From: CAZHBA01 sp964530225
GTDB taxonomy: Bacteria; Pseudomonadota; Alphaproteobacteria; UBA6615
DNA length: 64,000 bases
Direction of reading: 5' to 3'
Assembly: GCA_964530225.1 (NCBI GenBank)
Contig: CAZHBA010000064.1
Location: 56,377 to 120,376 of the forward strand
The position numbers and the translations under genes were made by a program. The notes under the pieces were generated by a model that was given only the letters and a program-made list of their open reading frames with translations, made no database searches and was not told where the DNA came from. Positions within the stretch are counted from its first letter, which is position 1. The number at the start of each line of letters is the position of its first letter. Positions 51,592-61,035 of this stretch are shown piece by piece.

Positions 51592-52710
51592 ATGAAGCTG
51601 ACGATCGAACGATCTACCCTGTTGAAGGCGTTAGCGCATGTGCAAAGCGTCGTCGAGCGCCGCAATACCATACCGATTCTGGCAAATGTGTTGCTCGATG
51701 CCGGCGACGGCACGCTGACGCTGACCGCCACTGACATGGATCTTGCGATTACCGAAAAAATAGCTGCCGATGTAAGCCAAACGGGCTCTAGCACGGCGCC
51801 GGCGCACACCTTCTACGATATCGTGCGCAAACTGCCCGACGGTGCCCAGGTAGAGGTGGAGACCGACGTTGCCGCCGGGCAATTGCTGCTGCGGGCGGGG
51901 CGGTCCCGGTTCAGCTTAAGTACTTTGCCGATAGAGGATTTCCCGGTTTTGAGCGGCGGTGATCTGCCGGTTTCCTTTTCGCTACCCGCCGAAGAACTGC
52001 GGGCGGTGATTGATCGCACGCGGTTTGCGATATCGACAGAAGAAACGCGTTATTATCTGAACGGCATATATCTGCATGCAGTGGAATCAAACGGCGTGAA
52101 CTTCCTGCGCGCGGTTGCTACCGATGGCCACCGGCTGGCTCGGGTTGAGATTGCCTTGCCGGCGGGTGCCGAGGCCATGCCTGGCGTGATTGTGCCGCGT
52201 AAGGCAATCACGGAAGTGCGTAAGTTAATCGACGAGACGACCAACTCCGTCGAATTGGCGTTGAGCGACACCAGAGTTCAACTGGAATTCGACGGCATCG
52301 TTCTTACCTCAAAGCTGGTCGACGGCACGTTTCCCGATTACGAGAGGGTTATTCCCACCGATAACGACAAGGTCATGGTGGTCGATAGCGATGTTTTCAC
52401 CGCCGCGGTCGATCGCGTTTCGACAATTTCGTCGGAGAAAAGCCGTTCCATCAAGCTTGCGGTTAACCCAGGCTCCCTCACCTTGTCGGCGACCAGCACC
52501 GAGAATGGCAGTGCTACGGAGGAACTAGAGGTCGGCTATACCGATGGCGAACTGGCGATTGGCTTTAACTCCAGGTACTTGCTCGACATCACCTCGCAAA
52601 TCGAAGGTGATGAGGCGCAATTTATACTCGCCGATCCGGCGTCGCCGACGATCGTGCGCGACACCGGTGACGATAGCGCGCTGTACGTTCTTATGCCGAT
52701 GCGAGTGTGA
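51592..52710 (+). CDS. dnaN: DNA polymerase III beta subunit (sliding clamp)
   Basis: DnaN is the ring-shaped clamp that holds polymerase III on DNA. It is 372 residues with the three-fold repeated clamp fold; MKLTIERSTLLKALAHVQSV and the C-terminal YVLMPMRV match the family. ATG 51592 has GAGAG upstream. Its end overlaps a possible GTG start of recF. Confidence 0.97.
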   Translation: MKLTIERSTLLKALAHVQSVVERRNTIPILANVLLDAGDGTLTLTATDMDLAITEKIAADVSQTGSSTAPAHTFYDIVRKLPDGAQVEVETDVAAGQLLLRAGRSRFSLSTLPIEDFPVLSGGDLPVSFSLPAEELRAVIDRTRFAISTEETRYYLNGIYLHAVESNGVNFLRAVATDGHRLARVEIALPAGAEAMPGVIVPRKAITEVRKLIDETTNSVELALSDTRVQLEFDGIVLTSKLVDGTFPDYERVIPTDNDKVMVVDSDVFTAAVDRVSTISSEKSRSIKLAVNPGSLTLSATSTENGSATEELEVGYTDGELAIGFNSRYLLDITSQIEGDEAQFILADPASPTIVRDTGDDSALYVLMPMRV

Positions 52711-52790
52711 GCGGAGCGTCTTTCAGGCAATTGACGGAAGCTCTGCAGGGGTCGGCTCTGCCGGTATCCGCCGAGTTGTGGAAAAACAAA

Positions 52791-53987
52791 GTGACAGTTG
52801 CGGTACGGCGTCTCGACCTCACCGATTTCCGTAATTACCGCTCGTTGCGCCTCGAAGTCGATCCGGCACCAGTGGTTTTGACCGGGGCAAACGGGGCCGG
52901 CAAGACCAATTTGCTGGAGGCAATGTCGTTTCTGGCGCCGGGAAGGGGGCTGCGCCGGGCTGGCTTGAGCGAGGTTGCGCGAACAAGCTCGGGCAGTGTT
53001 GCAACGGACTGGGTCGTGGCGGCGCGTGTGGATACACGTGACGGCCAGATTACGCTGGGCTCTGGCGTGGAAAGCTCTGCCGTGGATACCCGGCGTAGCC
53101 GACGTAGCATCCGCATCGATGGGGCACCGGCGCGAGGACAAGCAGCTTTGGCCGAGCATTTGAGTATTATTTGGCTGACGCCCGAGATGGACCGCCTGTT
53201 TCAGGATGGAACGTCGGGCCGCCGCCGGTTTATCGACCGCATGGCATTTGGCTTCGATCCCGAGCACGCCAACCGGTTGACGGCCTATGAGCAGGCTTTG
53301 CGCGGACGTCAGCGTTTGTTGCGCGACAATGTGGCTGACACGGCGTGGCTGTCGGCCCTCGAGGAAACCATGGCCGCTTCCGGGGTTGCCTTGGCGGTGG
53401 CACGGCGCGAAACGGCAGCGAAGCTTGATGCGGCGCTTAAATCCACCGATGCGGTGGCCGGTTTACCGTTCCCCCGGACCGGTCTCGGGTTCATCGGCGA
53501 AGTAGACGATTGGTTGACCGCAGGGCCGGCGCTGGACGCCGAAGACCGCTTGCGGGCAGCGCTGGTGGCGGCGCGCACGCGCGACGGGTCGTCCGGGCGC
53601 ACCGAGCACGGCCCCCACCGTAGCGACTTAATGGTCAGCCACTTGGACAAGAACATGCCGGCGGCACTTTGCTCGACGGGCGAGCAAAAGGCGCTGTTAA
53701 TTGCCGTTATCCTCGCCCACGCGCAATTGTTGACGCTCGACCGCGGTGCTGCGCCAGTGCTGTTGCTCGACGAAATCGCTGCCCATCTCGACGATAACCG
53801 CCGTGCTGCCCTGGCCGCCCGTATCCTCGATCTGGGCGCGCAGGCCTGGGTTACTGGGACCGACGAAAGTTTGTTCGAGGGTTTTCGTGGCGCCGCGCAA
53901 TTTCTACAGGTCGCTGACGCCACGGTTAGCCCGGTAAGCGACAACCACAGCAATGATTTAATCCCCATGGGGAACCGAGCAAGATGA
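52791..53987 (+). CDS. recF: DNA replication and repair protein RecF
   Basis: RecF is an SMC-like ATPase that loads RecA at gapped DNA with RecO and RecR. Walker A is GANGAGKTNLLEA, the signature motif is CSTGEQKALLIA, and Walker B is PVLLLDEIAAHLDD. GTG 52791 gives a typical VTVAVRRLDLTDFRNYRSL start and has GGAAA upstream. A GTG at 52707 overlapping dnaN is an alternative that adds 28 residues. The stop overlaps gyrB (ATGA). Confidence 0.93.
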   Translation: MTVAVRRLDLTDFRNYRSLRLEVDPAPVVLTGANGAGKTNLLEAMSFLAPGRGLRRAGLSEVARTSSGSVATDWVVAARVDTRDGQITLGSGVESSAVDTRRSRRSIRIDGAPARGQAALAEHLSIIWLTPEMDRLFQDGTSGRRRFIDRMAFGFDPEHANRLTAYEQALRGRQRLLRDNVADTAWLSALEETMAASGVALAVARRETAAKLDAALKSTDAVAGLPFPRTGLGFIGEVDDWLTAGPALDAEDRLRAALVAARTRDGSSGRTEHGPHRSDLMVSHLDKNMPAALCSTGEQKALLIAVILAHAQLLTLDRGAAPVLLLDEIAAHLDDNRRAALAARILDLGAQAWVTGTDESLFEGFRGAAQFLQVADATVSPVSDNHSNDLIPMGNRAR

Positions 53988-56458
53988 CCGACACATTTGA
54001 AGAAATTGCCGATATCGAAATCGCCGAAGAGGATTACGGGGCCGATTCGATAAAGGTATTGCGTGGGCTCGATGCCGTGCGCAAACGCCCGGGCATGTAT
54101 ATCGGCGATACCAACGACGGCTCGGGCCTGCATCACATGGTCTACGAGGTGATTGACAACTCGATCGACGAAGCGTTGGCGGGTTATTGCGATACCATCG
54201 AAGCGACGCTTAACCCCGATGGCTCGGTGACGATTGCCGATAACGGTCGCGGCATACCGACTGACATTCACGAGGAAGAAGGGGTGTCGGCCGCACAGGT
54301 CATCATGACGCAACTGCATGCAGGCGGTAAATTCGACCAAAACTCCTACAAGGTTTCCGGCGGCCTGCATGGTGTCGGCGTATCGGTGGTTAATGCCTTG
54401 TCGAGCACCTTGGAGTTGCGTATCTGGCGCAATGGCCAAGAGCACGTAATGAAGTTTCACCACGGCGAACCGGAAGGTGATTTGACGATTGCCGGCCCGG
54501 TGCCGAAATTGACTGGCCCCGACGGCAAGACAGGACCGCAGACCGGTACCGAAATTACCTTTATGCCGTCGACCGACACGTTTTCGAACGTCGATTTTGA
54601 CCTTGACACGCTGGAGCACCGCTTGCGCGAACTCGCTTTTCTGAATTCCGGTGTCACGTTGATCTTGAATGACAACCGCGGGGTCGAGTCAAAACGTATC
54701 GAGATGCATTATGAAGGCGGCCTGAGAGCCTATGTCGAGTATCTCGATCGCAATAAAAACGCCCTCAGCGGCGATATAGTCCACCTGATCGGCGAGCGCG
54801 AAAATGTTGTCATCGAAGTGGCGCTGCAATGGAACGACAGCTACCACGAAACCGTATTGTGCTTTACCAACAACATTCCACAGCGCGATGGTGGTACCCA
54901 TCTGGCTGGTTTTAGGGCGGCATTGACGCGGACCATCAACAACTACGCCCAATCGAGCGGCCAGGCGAAGCGTGCCAAACTGTCGCTCACCGGCGATGAC
55001 GCCCGCGAAGGACTGACTTGTGTGCTCTCGGCCAAGGTGCCGGACCCGAAATTCTCATCTCAAACCAAGGACAAGCTGGTATCCTCCGAAGTTCGCCCCA
55101 TCGTTGAGGCGGTCGTCAGCGACAGGCTCGGCCAATGGTTTGAAGAACACCCGAACGAGGCACGCACGGTTGTCGACAAGATCATCGAAGCCGCTGCCGC
55201 GCGTGAGGCGGCCCGCAAGGCGCGGGAACTGACGCGCCGAAAAGGCGCGCTCGACGTGGCGTCGTTACCAGGCAAGCTGGCCGATTGTCAGGAGCGCGAC
55301 CCCGAAAAGTCTGAACTATTCCTGGTCGAGGGCGATAGCGCCGGGGGATCGGCCAAACAAGGCCGCGACCGCCAGTTTCAGGCGATTCTGCCGCTCAAGG
55401 GTAAAATCCTCAACGTCGAACGCGCGCGGTTCGATAAGATGCTGTCGTCGGTCGAAATTGGCACCTTGATCACCGCGCTGGGGACCGGTATCCGAGACGA
55501 CTTTAATCTGGATAAATTGCGTTACCACAAGATCATTATCATGACAGACGCCGACGTCGATGGTTCGCACATCCGCACATTGCTGCTAACCTTCTTCTAC
55601 CGGCAAATGCCGGAATTGATCGAACACGGCCATCTTTACATCGCCCAACCGCCGCTTTTCCGCGTCGCCCGGGGTAGTTCGGCGGTCTATTTGAAAGACG
55701 AGGGCGTCCTGGAAGAGCATTTGATCGATTGTGGGGTCGATGAAGTGGTGCTGCAGGTAGCCGACGGAGACCAGCGCGCCGGTGAAGACCTCCACAAAAT
55801 GTTGGAGACGGCGCAGGAAGTGCGCCGGTTGATGAAACCGCTGACCCAACATTTACCAAACGCCACGGTCGTCGAACAGGCGGCGATTGCCGGCGCCCTC
55901 GATCCCGAAATTCTGGCGCATCCAGAAAACGCGGTTGGTGCGGCCGATTATATTTCCCGCCGTCTTGATGCGTTGGCACCGCCGCTCGAACGAGGCTGGC
56001 AAGGTATCGTCGACGAAACCGGTGCGCTGGCGTTCACTCGTACATTGCGCGGCGTGCCAGAGCGTCTGGTAATCGACCAACGGGTCATCAATTCGGCAGA
56101 AGCCCGCGGTCTGAACGCCGTACGCGATGAGTTGCAAAATGACTACATGCGCCATTCGAAATTGGCTGCGAAAGACAAAGAGTACAACATCAGCGGTCCC
56201 ATCTCCCTGCTCGAAGCCATTTTGGATATTGGCCGCAAGGGGTTATTGATCTCTCGCTATAAGGGGTTGGGTGAAATGAACCCAGAGCAATTGTGGGAAA
56301 CCACGCTGGATGTCGAAGCTCGCTCGCTATTGCAGGTGCGGGTTGCCCAAGCCGATGAAGCGGGTTCCATATTCGAGACACTGATGGGCGACGATGTTGA
56401 GCCGCGCCGCGACTTCATTCAGAAAAACGCACTGAAAGTCGCTAATCTCGATATCTAA
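53984..56458 (+). CDS. gyrB: DNA gyrase subunit B
   Basis: GyrB is the ATPase subunit of gyrase, which introduces negative supercoils. The GHKL ATPase has VRKRPGMYIGDTNDGSGLHH and DNGRGIPTDIHEEEG, and the TOPRIM domain has EGDSAGGSAKQGRDR and TDADVDGSHIRTLLLTFFYR. It is 824 residues, full length. The start shares ATGA with the recF stop. Confidence 0.98.
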   Translation: MTDTFEEIADIEIAEEDYGADSIKVLRGLDAVRKRPGMYIGDTNDGSGLHHMVYEVIDNSIDEALAGYCDTIEATLNPDGSVTIADNGRGIPTDIHEEEGVSAAQVIMTQLHAGGKFDQNSYKVSGGLHGVGVSVVNALSSTLELRIWRNGQEHVMKFHHGEPEGDLTIAGPVPKLTGPDGKTGPQTGTEITFMPSTDTFSNVDFDLDTLEHRLRELAFLNSGVTLILNDNRGVESKRIEMHYEGGLRAYVEYLDRNKNALSGDIVHLIGERENVVIEVALQWNDSYHETVLCFTNNIPQRDGGTHLAGFRAALTRTINNYAQSSGQAKRAKLSLTGDDAREGLTCVLSAKVPDPKFSSQTKDKLVSSEVRPIVEAVVSDRLGQWFEEHPNEARTVVDKIIEAAAAREAARKARELTRRKGALDVASLPGKLADCQERDPEKSELFLVEGDSAGGSAKQGRDRQFQAILPLKGKILNVERARFDKMLSSVEIGTLITALGTGIRDDFNLDKLRYHKIIIMTDADVDGSHIRTLLLTFFYRQMPELIEHGHLYIAQPPLFRVARGSSAVYLKDEGVLEEHLIDCGVDEVVLQVADGDQRAGEDLHKMLETAQEVRRLMKPLTQHLPNATVVEQAAIAGALDPEILAHPENAVGAADYISRRLDALAPPLERGWQGIVDETGALAFTRTLRGVPERLVIDQRVINSAEARGLNAVRDELQNDYMRHSKLAAKDKEYNISGPISLLEAILDIGRKGLLISRYKGLGEMNPEQLWETTLDVEARSLLQVRVAQADEAGSIFETLMGDDVEPRRDFIQKNALKVANLDI

Positions 56459-56613
56459 ACATCCTCTGATGGCCGCCAAGCGCCCAAAACGCAAACCAAG
56501 TAAATCCAAACTGAAGTCGAAGCCGAAACGACCTAGCAGGAAATGGCCCCGCGCAAAAAAATCACGCATGCCGCTCACGAATCTTTGGCAGTCGGATGCC
56601 GTTAGACAAATCG

Positions 56614-57369
56614 TTAGACGAACAGCACGTAGCTTGAAGAGGCGGCCAGAAAGGTCAGCGCGATGTTGCGGAAGGTGCGCTGCGAAGCCAGCGGGAACAG
56701 CCGCGCGCCGGCAAATATACCGACGATAAATGGCACGGCCAGCAGCACGGTGCGCCATAGCACCTGCGGGCCGAATAAGCCGCCGAACGCGAAGGTCACG
56801 GCCATACCGATCACGACGATGGTAAAAAATCCAATCATGTTGGCTCGGATAACAGCCGCATCGTCGGCTCCGGACATCAAGTAAAGGATAACCGGCGGCC
56901 CGCCGACACCCGTGGTCCCTGACAACAGGCCGCTGAGCGCCCCGACACCGAGACTGAGCGCTACCGTTCGCTTCCCGCGATAGCGCCAGCCTGACCACAT
57001 AACAGCAACCAGCCCGAGCACGACCGCAGCGACGAACCGGCGTATCATCTCGTTGGGCAGGGTAATGAGCAGCCACATGCCAATAGGGACCAGGATCAAC
57101 GCCGGTACGCCCATAATCAGAATGGTACGCCATTGGGCAATCGGGATGGCGCGCGGAGTTAGCTGGACCGCCGGAACGAATTCGACCAGCGCGGCGATCG
57201 GCACGCCGACAGTCGGTCCCCACAACAGGCTCAGCATGGGAGCGTTTACCAGGGAGGAGCCAAATCCCGAAAAACCGCGAATAAGTCCGGCTGCCAGAAC
57301 CGTCGTCGCCGCAATGACCAGGTCCAGACCCCACATCTCAGGCGGAATTAGGTCGATGACCCCCGCCAC
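56614..57369 (-). CDS. TSUP (TauE/SafE) family membrane transporter
   Basis: This is an inner-membrane protein with about eight helices of the sulfite/sulfonate exporter family. The family repeat GLIRGFSGFGSSLVNAPMLS near the N-terminus and LSGTTGVGGPPVILYLMSG in the second half are clear. It is 251 residues. Its start lies one base after the stop of the YnjD-like ATPase gene, so the two are cotranscribed. Substrate is unknown; a sulfur compound or organic anion is usual for the family. Confidence 0.9.
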   Translation of the reverse strand: MAGVIDLIPPEMWGLDLVIAATTVLAAGLIRGFSGFGSSLVNAPMLSLLWGPTVGVPIAALVEFVPAVQLTPRAIPIAQWRTILIMGVPALILVPIGMWLLITLPNEMIRRFVAAVVLGLVAVMWSGWRYRGKRTVALSLGVGALSGLLSGTTGVGGPPVILYLMSGADDAAVIRANMIGFFTIVVIGMAVTFAFGGLFGPQVLWRTVLLAVPFIVGIFAGARLFPLASQRTFRNIALTFLAASSSYVLFV

Positions 57370-57370
57370 G

Positions 57371-58036
57371 TTAGACGAGCTCGATCACCGGACCAGCGGC
57401 GGCCTCGGCATCGCTGGGGTCGTGAGTTACCAGCAGGGTGGGAATTCGGTTATCGCGCGCATGAGCAAACACGAAGGTGCGAAAGCGGGCGCGCAGGTCG
57501 ACGTCGAGTTTGGAAAAGGGCTCGTCGAGCAGCAACGCGCGTGGTTGCGACAGCAGCGTGCGCATCATCGCAACGCGGCCGCGCTGACCGCCCGACAGAG
57601 TATCGGGGTCGCGGTCGGCCATGCCCGTCAAGCCCGCCTCGGCGAGTGCGGCCTCGACCCGCGCGTGGCGCCTGGTGCGGTCGCTAACGGCCGGCGGCAA
57701 ACCGAACGACAGGTTTTCGCCAACCGACATGTGAGGGAACAATAAATCGTCCTGAAACAGAATACCCACATGGCGTTGCTCGGGAGGCAGGCCGTTAAGC
57801 GCCTCGCCGTCGAGGCACGCCTCACCGGATGCGCTGAATACCGGCGGCAGGGTGCCGCAGATGAAAGCCAAAAGCGACGATTTGCCGCAACCGCTGGGTC
57901 CCATGACAGTTACCACCTCGCCTGCCGGTACGGCGACGTCCAGTTCCTCGAACAGGTGTGATCCATCCAATGTCAGACGAACACCGCGAAGCTCCAGCAG
58001 TCCGGCGGGGCCGGTATTCATAACGTCGTCTGTCAT
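57371..58036 (-). CDS. ABC transporter ATP-binding protein, YnjD-like
   Basis: This is a cytoplasmic ABC ATPase. Walker A is MGPSGCGKSSLLAF, the Q-loop is GILFQDDLLFPHMSVG, the signature LSGGQRGRVAMMRTLL is intact, and Walker B is RALLLDEPFSKLD. It resembles E. coli YnjD, the ATPase of the uncharacterised YnjBCD system. No permease or binding-protein gene is adjacent; instead a TSUP transporter follows after one base. It may serve a permease encoded elsewhere. Confidence 0.88.
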   Translation of the reverse strand: MTDDVMNTGPAGLLELRGVRLTLDGSHLFEELDVAVPAGEVVTVMGPSGCGKSSLLAFICGTLPPVFSASGEACLDGEALNGLPPEQRHVGILFQDDLLFPHMSVGENLSFGLPPAVSDRTRRHARVEAALAEAGLTGMADRDPDTLSGGQRGRVAMMRTLLSQPRALLLDEPFSKLDVDLRARFRTFVFAHARDNRIPTLLVTHDPSDAEAAAGPVIELV

Positions 58037-58190
58037 TGGTTGTTTGGCGTGTTCACAGTGTCGGAAAACTTAAATCAACAAATAACCGGTTTTGCCGGAT
58101 GGCACATTACCCGTGCTTATGCGAACCTGCCATGGCTGCTGTGTAATTGCTTTGCGCGCCGCCGCGCACATTTCGAGGGAGCGTGATTTC

Positions 58191-59129
58191 ATGACCGATA
58201 CTGTTGCCGCCAAGTCGACGATCCGCTGGTTGCCGCTGCTGCTGTTGGTGTTGCTGGGTGCATTGTGGGGTGCCAATCCGGTATTTTCCAAAGCGCTGGC
58301 TCTCAACGATGTGTCGCCGCTGGGTGTCGTGTTCTGGCAGACATTCGGCGCCGGCATTCTGTTGTTGGTGGTCTGTCTAATCCGCCGCACGCCGCTGCGC
58401 TTCGGCGCCAAATACCTGATTTACTACACGTTTATGGGGATCGTCGGTATCGACGTCTCCTATGTTGTCCTGGTGTTCGCCGTCGAGCACCTGTCGGCCG
58501 GTTATGTGTCTGTGCTGGTGCTGTTTTCGCCGATGCTCACCTACGTAATCGCGCTCCTGTTGCGCATGGAAAAGGTCGTGGCGCTGCGCGCGTTCGGCAT
58601 CGTCGTCGGGTTTGCCGGCGCCGGCGTGCTGGTGATCCCGGAGGGCAGCTTGCCATCGCCCGACTTGCTGCCTGTTGCGCTGATCGCTTTCATTACGCCG
58701 CTCGGCTATGCCGCTGCCAATGTGTTCGCCGACCTTGCTCGGCCGGCCGACGCCGATAATGTCGTGCTGGCGATGGGAACCATGTTCGCCGCGGCGCTGG
58801 GTACATTGATCGCCGGCCTCATCTACGGCAGTTTCTATCCGGCCTGGCAGAACTTTGGGGATACCGAAGCCCTGTTGATTTTCTTCGCGACTTCGACGGC
58901 GGCGGCTTTTTTGCTTTTCTACGTCATCATTGTCATGGCCGGTGCTGTCTATCTCGGTCAGGTGGGCTATCTGGTCACCCTATTCGGCGTCGGCTGGGGC
59001 ATGCTGTTTTTTAACGAAACCCAGAGCGCCTGGCTGTGGGCCGCGGTGGCGCTGGTTGCCGTCGGGGTGGCCATGGTCAATTTTGGCAAACCGAAACCCG
59101 AGCCCGACGCTGGCGAACCGCAGGCCTAA
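58191..59129 (+). CDS. EamA/DMT family transporter (copy 1)
   Basis: This is a ten-helix drug/metabolite transporter with two EamA repeats. It starts at ATG 58191 with GAGGGAG upstream; the frame is open to 58092. It is 312 residues. It is clearly paralogous to the next gene: shared segments include PLGVVFWQT versus PIGVVFWQT, GSLPSPDLLP versus GSLPSPEMLP, and GAVYLGQVGYLVTL versus GAVYLAQVGYITTL. The substrate is unknown. It opens a three-gene run with the second transporter and an amidohydrolase. Confidence 0.9.
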   Translation: MTDTVAAKSTIRWLPLLLLVLLGALWGANPVFSKALALNDVSPLGVVFWQTFGAGILLLVVCLIRRTPLRFGAKYLIYYTFMGIVGIDVSYVVLVFAVEHLSAGYVSVLVLFSPMLTYVIALLLRMEKVVALRAFGIVVGFAGAGVLVIPEGSLPSPDLLPVALIAFITPLGYAAANVFADLARPADADNVVLAMGTMFAAALGTLIAGLIYGSFYPAWQNFGDTEALLIFFATSTAAAFLLFYVIIVMAGAVYLGQVGYLVTLFGVGWGMLFFNETQSAWLWAAVALVAVGVAMVNFGKPKPEPDAGEPQA

Positions 59130-59156
59130 ACCTTGGCCAAACGGCGAAGATAGATT

Positions 59157-60110
59157 GTGAGCGCTCATCCCAAATCGGCCCCCCAGGGGATTTCCATGCT
59201 GCCGGTAGCCCTGCTGCTGGCGCTGGGAAGCCTGTGGGGCCTCAGCCCTGCGTTCACCAAGTTTCTGTCTCTGGAGGGCATACCGCCGATCGGCGTTGTC
59301 TTTTGGCAAACGCTCATTGCCGGTACAGGATTGCTTGTGATGTGCCGCATCCGCGGCGTGGCGATCGGTTTGAGCCGCCGCCATCTGTTTTACTATGGCG
59401 TGATGGGAGCTGCGGGGATCGCCCTGCCAAATTCGAACATGGTGTTTGTGCTAGGCCACATTCCGGCCGGCTTGATGTCGGTGATTATCGTCACCGCGCC
59501 GGTTATCACCTATGTGGTTGCCGTGGTGATCCGCCTGGAAATTATCGACGCGCGGCGCGCCGGCGGCGTGGCGCTGGGGTTTATCGGCGCCGCCGTTCTG
59601 GTGCTGCCGAAAGGTAGTCTGCCGTCACCCGAAATGCTGCCCTTCGCGCTGTTCGCCTTCATTACGCCGCTCGCCTGGGCGCTGACCAGTGTGTACGCCG
59701 AGGCGGCGCGCCCGCATGGCGCGGATTCCATGACGCTGGCCATGGGAACCATGTTCGCCGCCACCATTGCCAGCCTGATCGCGGCGCTGGCAACGGATTC
59801 GTTTCACCCGATCTGGCGCGACTTCGAGATCGCCAACAAAGCGTTGGTCGGCTATGGCCTGATCACCACCCTCACCTTCTTTCTGTATTTTACCGTGGTA
59901 TCGCTAGCCGGCGCCGTCTACCTGGCTCAGGTTGGCTACATCACCACCCTGATGGGGCTCGGCTGGGGTGCTTGGTTCTACGGCGAGGAGCCCAGCAACT
60001 GGCTATGGCTAGCGGTGGTGCTAGTTTTTGGCGGCGTTGCCTTGGTCAACATTGGTAAAGGGCGACGGACGAGCGCCAAAGAAGAGACCCCGGTTGGTAA
60101 CGCGCAGTAA
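59157..60110 (+). CDS. EamA/DMT family transporter (copy 2)
   Basis: This is a second ten-helix EamA transporter of 317 residues, a diverged tandem duplicate of the preceding gene over its whole length. It begins at GTG 59157, 27 bp after copy 1, and ends 15 bp before the amidohydrolase gene. The two copies may form a heteromer or may carry related substrates; sequence alone does not decide. Confidence 0.9.
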   Translation: MSAHPKSAPQGISMLPVALLLALGSLWGLSPAFTKFLSLEGIPPIGVVFWQTLIAGTGLLVMCRIRGVAIGLSRRHLFYYGVMGAAGIALPNSNMVFVLGHIPAGLMSVIIVTAPVITYVVAVVIRLEIIDARRAGGVALGFIGAAVLVLPKGSLPSPEMLPFALFAFITPLAWALTSVYAEAARPHGADSMTLAMGTMFAATIASLIAALATDSFHPIWRDFEIANKALVGYGLITTLTFFLYFTVVSLAGAVYLAQVGYITTLMGLGWGAWFYGEEPSNWLWLAVVLVFGGVALVNIGKGRRTSAKEETPVGNAQ

Positions 60111-60125
60111 AGGGAGATTTGCTCT

Positions 60126-61028
60126 ATGTATGGCGGCCCCATCATCGATACCCACCACCATATTTGGGAGGTCGCGAACTATCCATGGTTGTTGGCGCCG
60201 ATGTCGCCAAAAATCTTCGGCGACTCTTATGAACCTCTGCGCCACGATTATTTGATCGATGACCTGCTGACCGATTTTGGCGACCATAACATCGTCAAAT
60301 CGGTCCACGTGCAGGCCCACTACAATCCGTCCAATCCCGTCGGCGAGACTAAATACCTGCAGGCAGTGGCCGACACGGCTGGGTTTCCCCACGCCATCGC
60401 TGGCCATGTTGATCTGGCGGATCCTGACGCCGAGGCCGTGCTCGCTGACCATTGCGCCTACGCCAATTTTCGCGCCATCCGCGATGTGGTTTATTGGCAA
60501 GATGGCGATCCCACAAGGCAGGTTGTCGACCGGCCGGATTTTTGCCTGAGTGAGAAATTTCGCCGCGGCGTTACGCTGTTGCAAAAGTACGAAACAAGCC
60601 TTGAATTACAGGGGTTTACTAACCAGTTCGGCTATTTCACCGAGCTGGTGGGCGACAATCCGGGAGTAAATTTCTGTCTTGTCCATGGCGGTCTGCTGAC
60701 CGGCGACGATGACGCCACGTTCGACGCCTGGCACGAGGCACTGCACTTGTTAGCACCGTTGGAAAATATCTTTGTCAAATGCTCGGGCGCCAACATCTTC
60801 AGCCGTGGTGCGCTGCGGACGGCGCAGCAGATTGGTCGGCAATACAACACGCTGTTGGACCTGTTCGGCGCTGACCGGTGTTTTTTTGGCAGTAACTTTC
60901 CTGTCGAGAAACTCAAACGTACGTACGACGACCTTATGGCAATCTGCAAACAAGCGATCACATCGCGGCCGGAAGCCGTACAGCAAGCCTTCTTCCACGA
61001 CACGGCGGCGCGGTTTTACCGCATCTAA
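60126..61028 (+). CDS. Amidohydrolase family (TIM-barrel metal-dependent hydrolase)
   Basis: This is an amidohydrolase-2 type enzyme, a group that includes lactonases and decarboxylases of dicarboxylic or aromatic acids. The N-terminal metal motif is IIDTHHHIW. Later metal or acid residues are in VHVQAHYNP, LVHGGLL and FGSNFPVEKL. It is 300 residues and cytoplasmic. It is probably cotranscribed with the two EamA transporters, which suggests it acts on a compound they move. It converges with the DapA-like gene seven bases away. Confidence 0.87.
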   Translation: MYGGPIIDTHHHIWEVANYPWLLAPMSPKIFGDSYEPLRHDYLIDDLLTDFGDHNIVKSVHVQAHYNPSNPVGETKYLQAVADTAGFPHAIAGHVDLADPDAEAVLADHCAYANFRAIRDVVYWQDGDPTRQVVDRPDFCLSEKFRRGVTLLQKYETSLELQGFTNQFGYFTELVGDNPGVNFCLVHGGLLTGDDDATFDAWHEALHLLAPLENIFVKCSGANIFSRGALRTAQQIGRQYNTLLDLFGADRCFFGSNFPVEKLKRTYDDLMAICKQAITSRPEAVQQAFFHDTAARFYRI

Positions 61029-61035
61029 TGCCGCT

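Noticed and set aside
56469..56729. Small lysine/arginine-rich frame directly after gyrB
   Set aside because: The second half is antisense to the TSUP gene, it has no family resemblance and no clear ribosome site, so it is most likely a chance frame.
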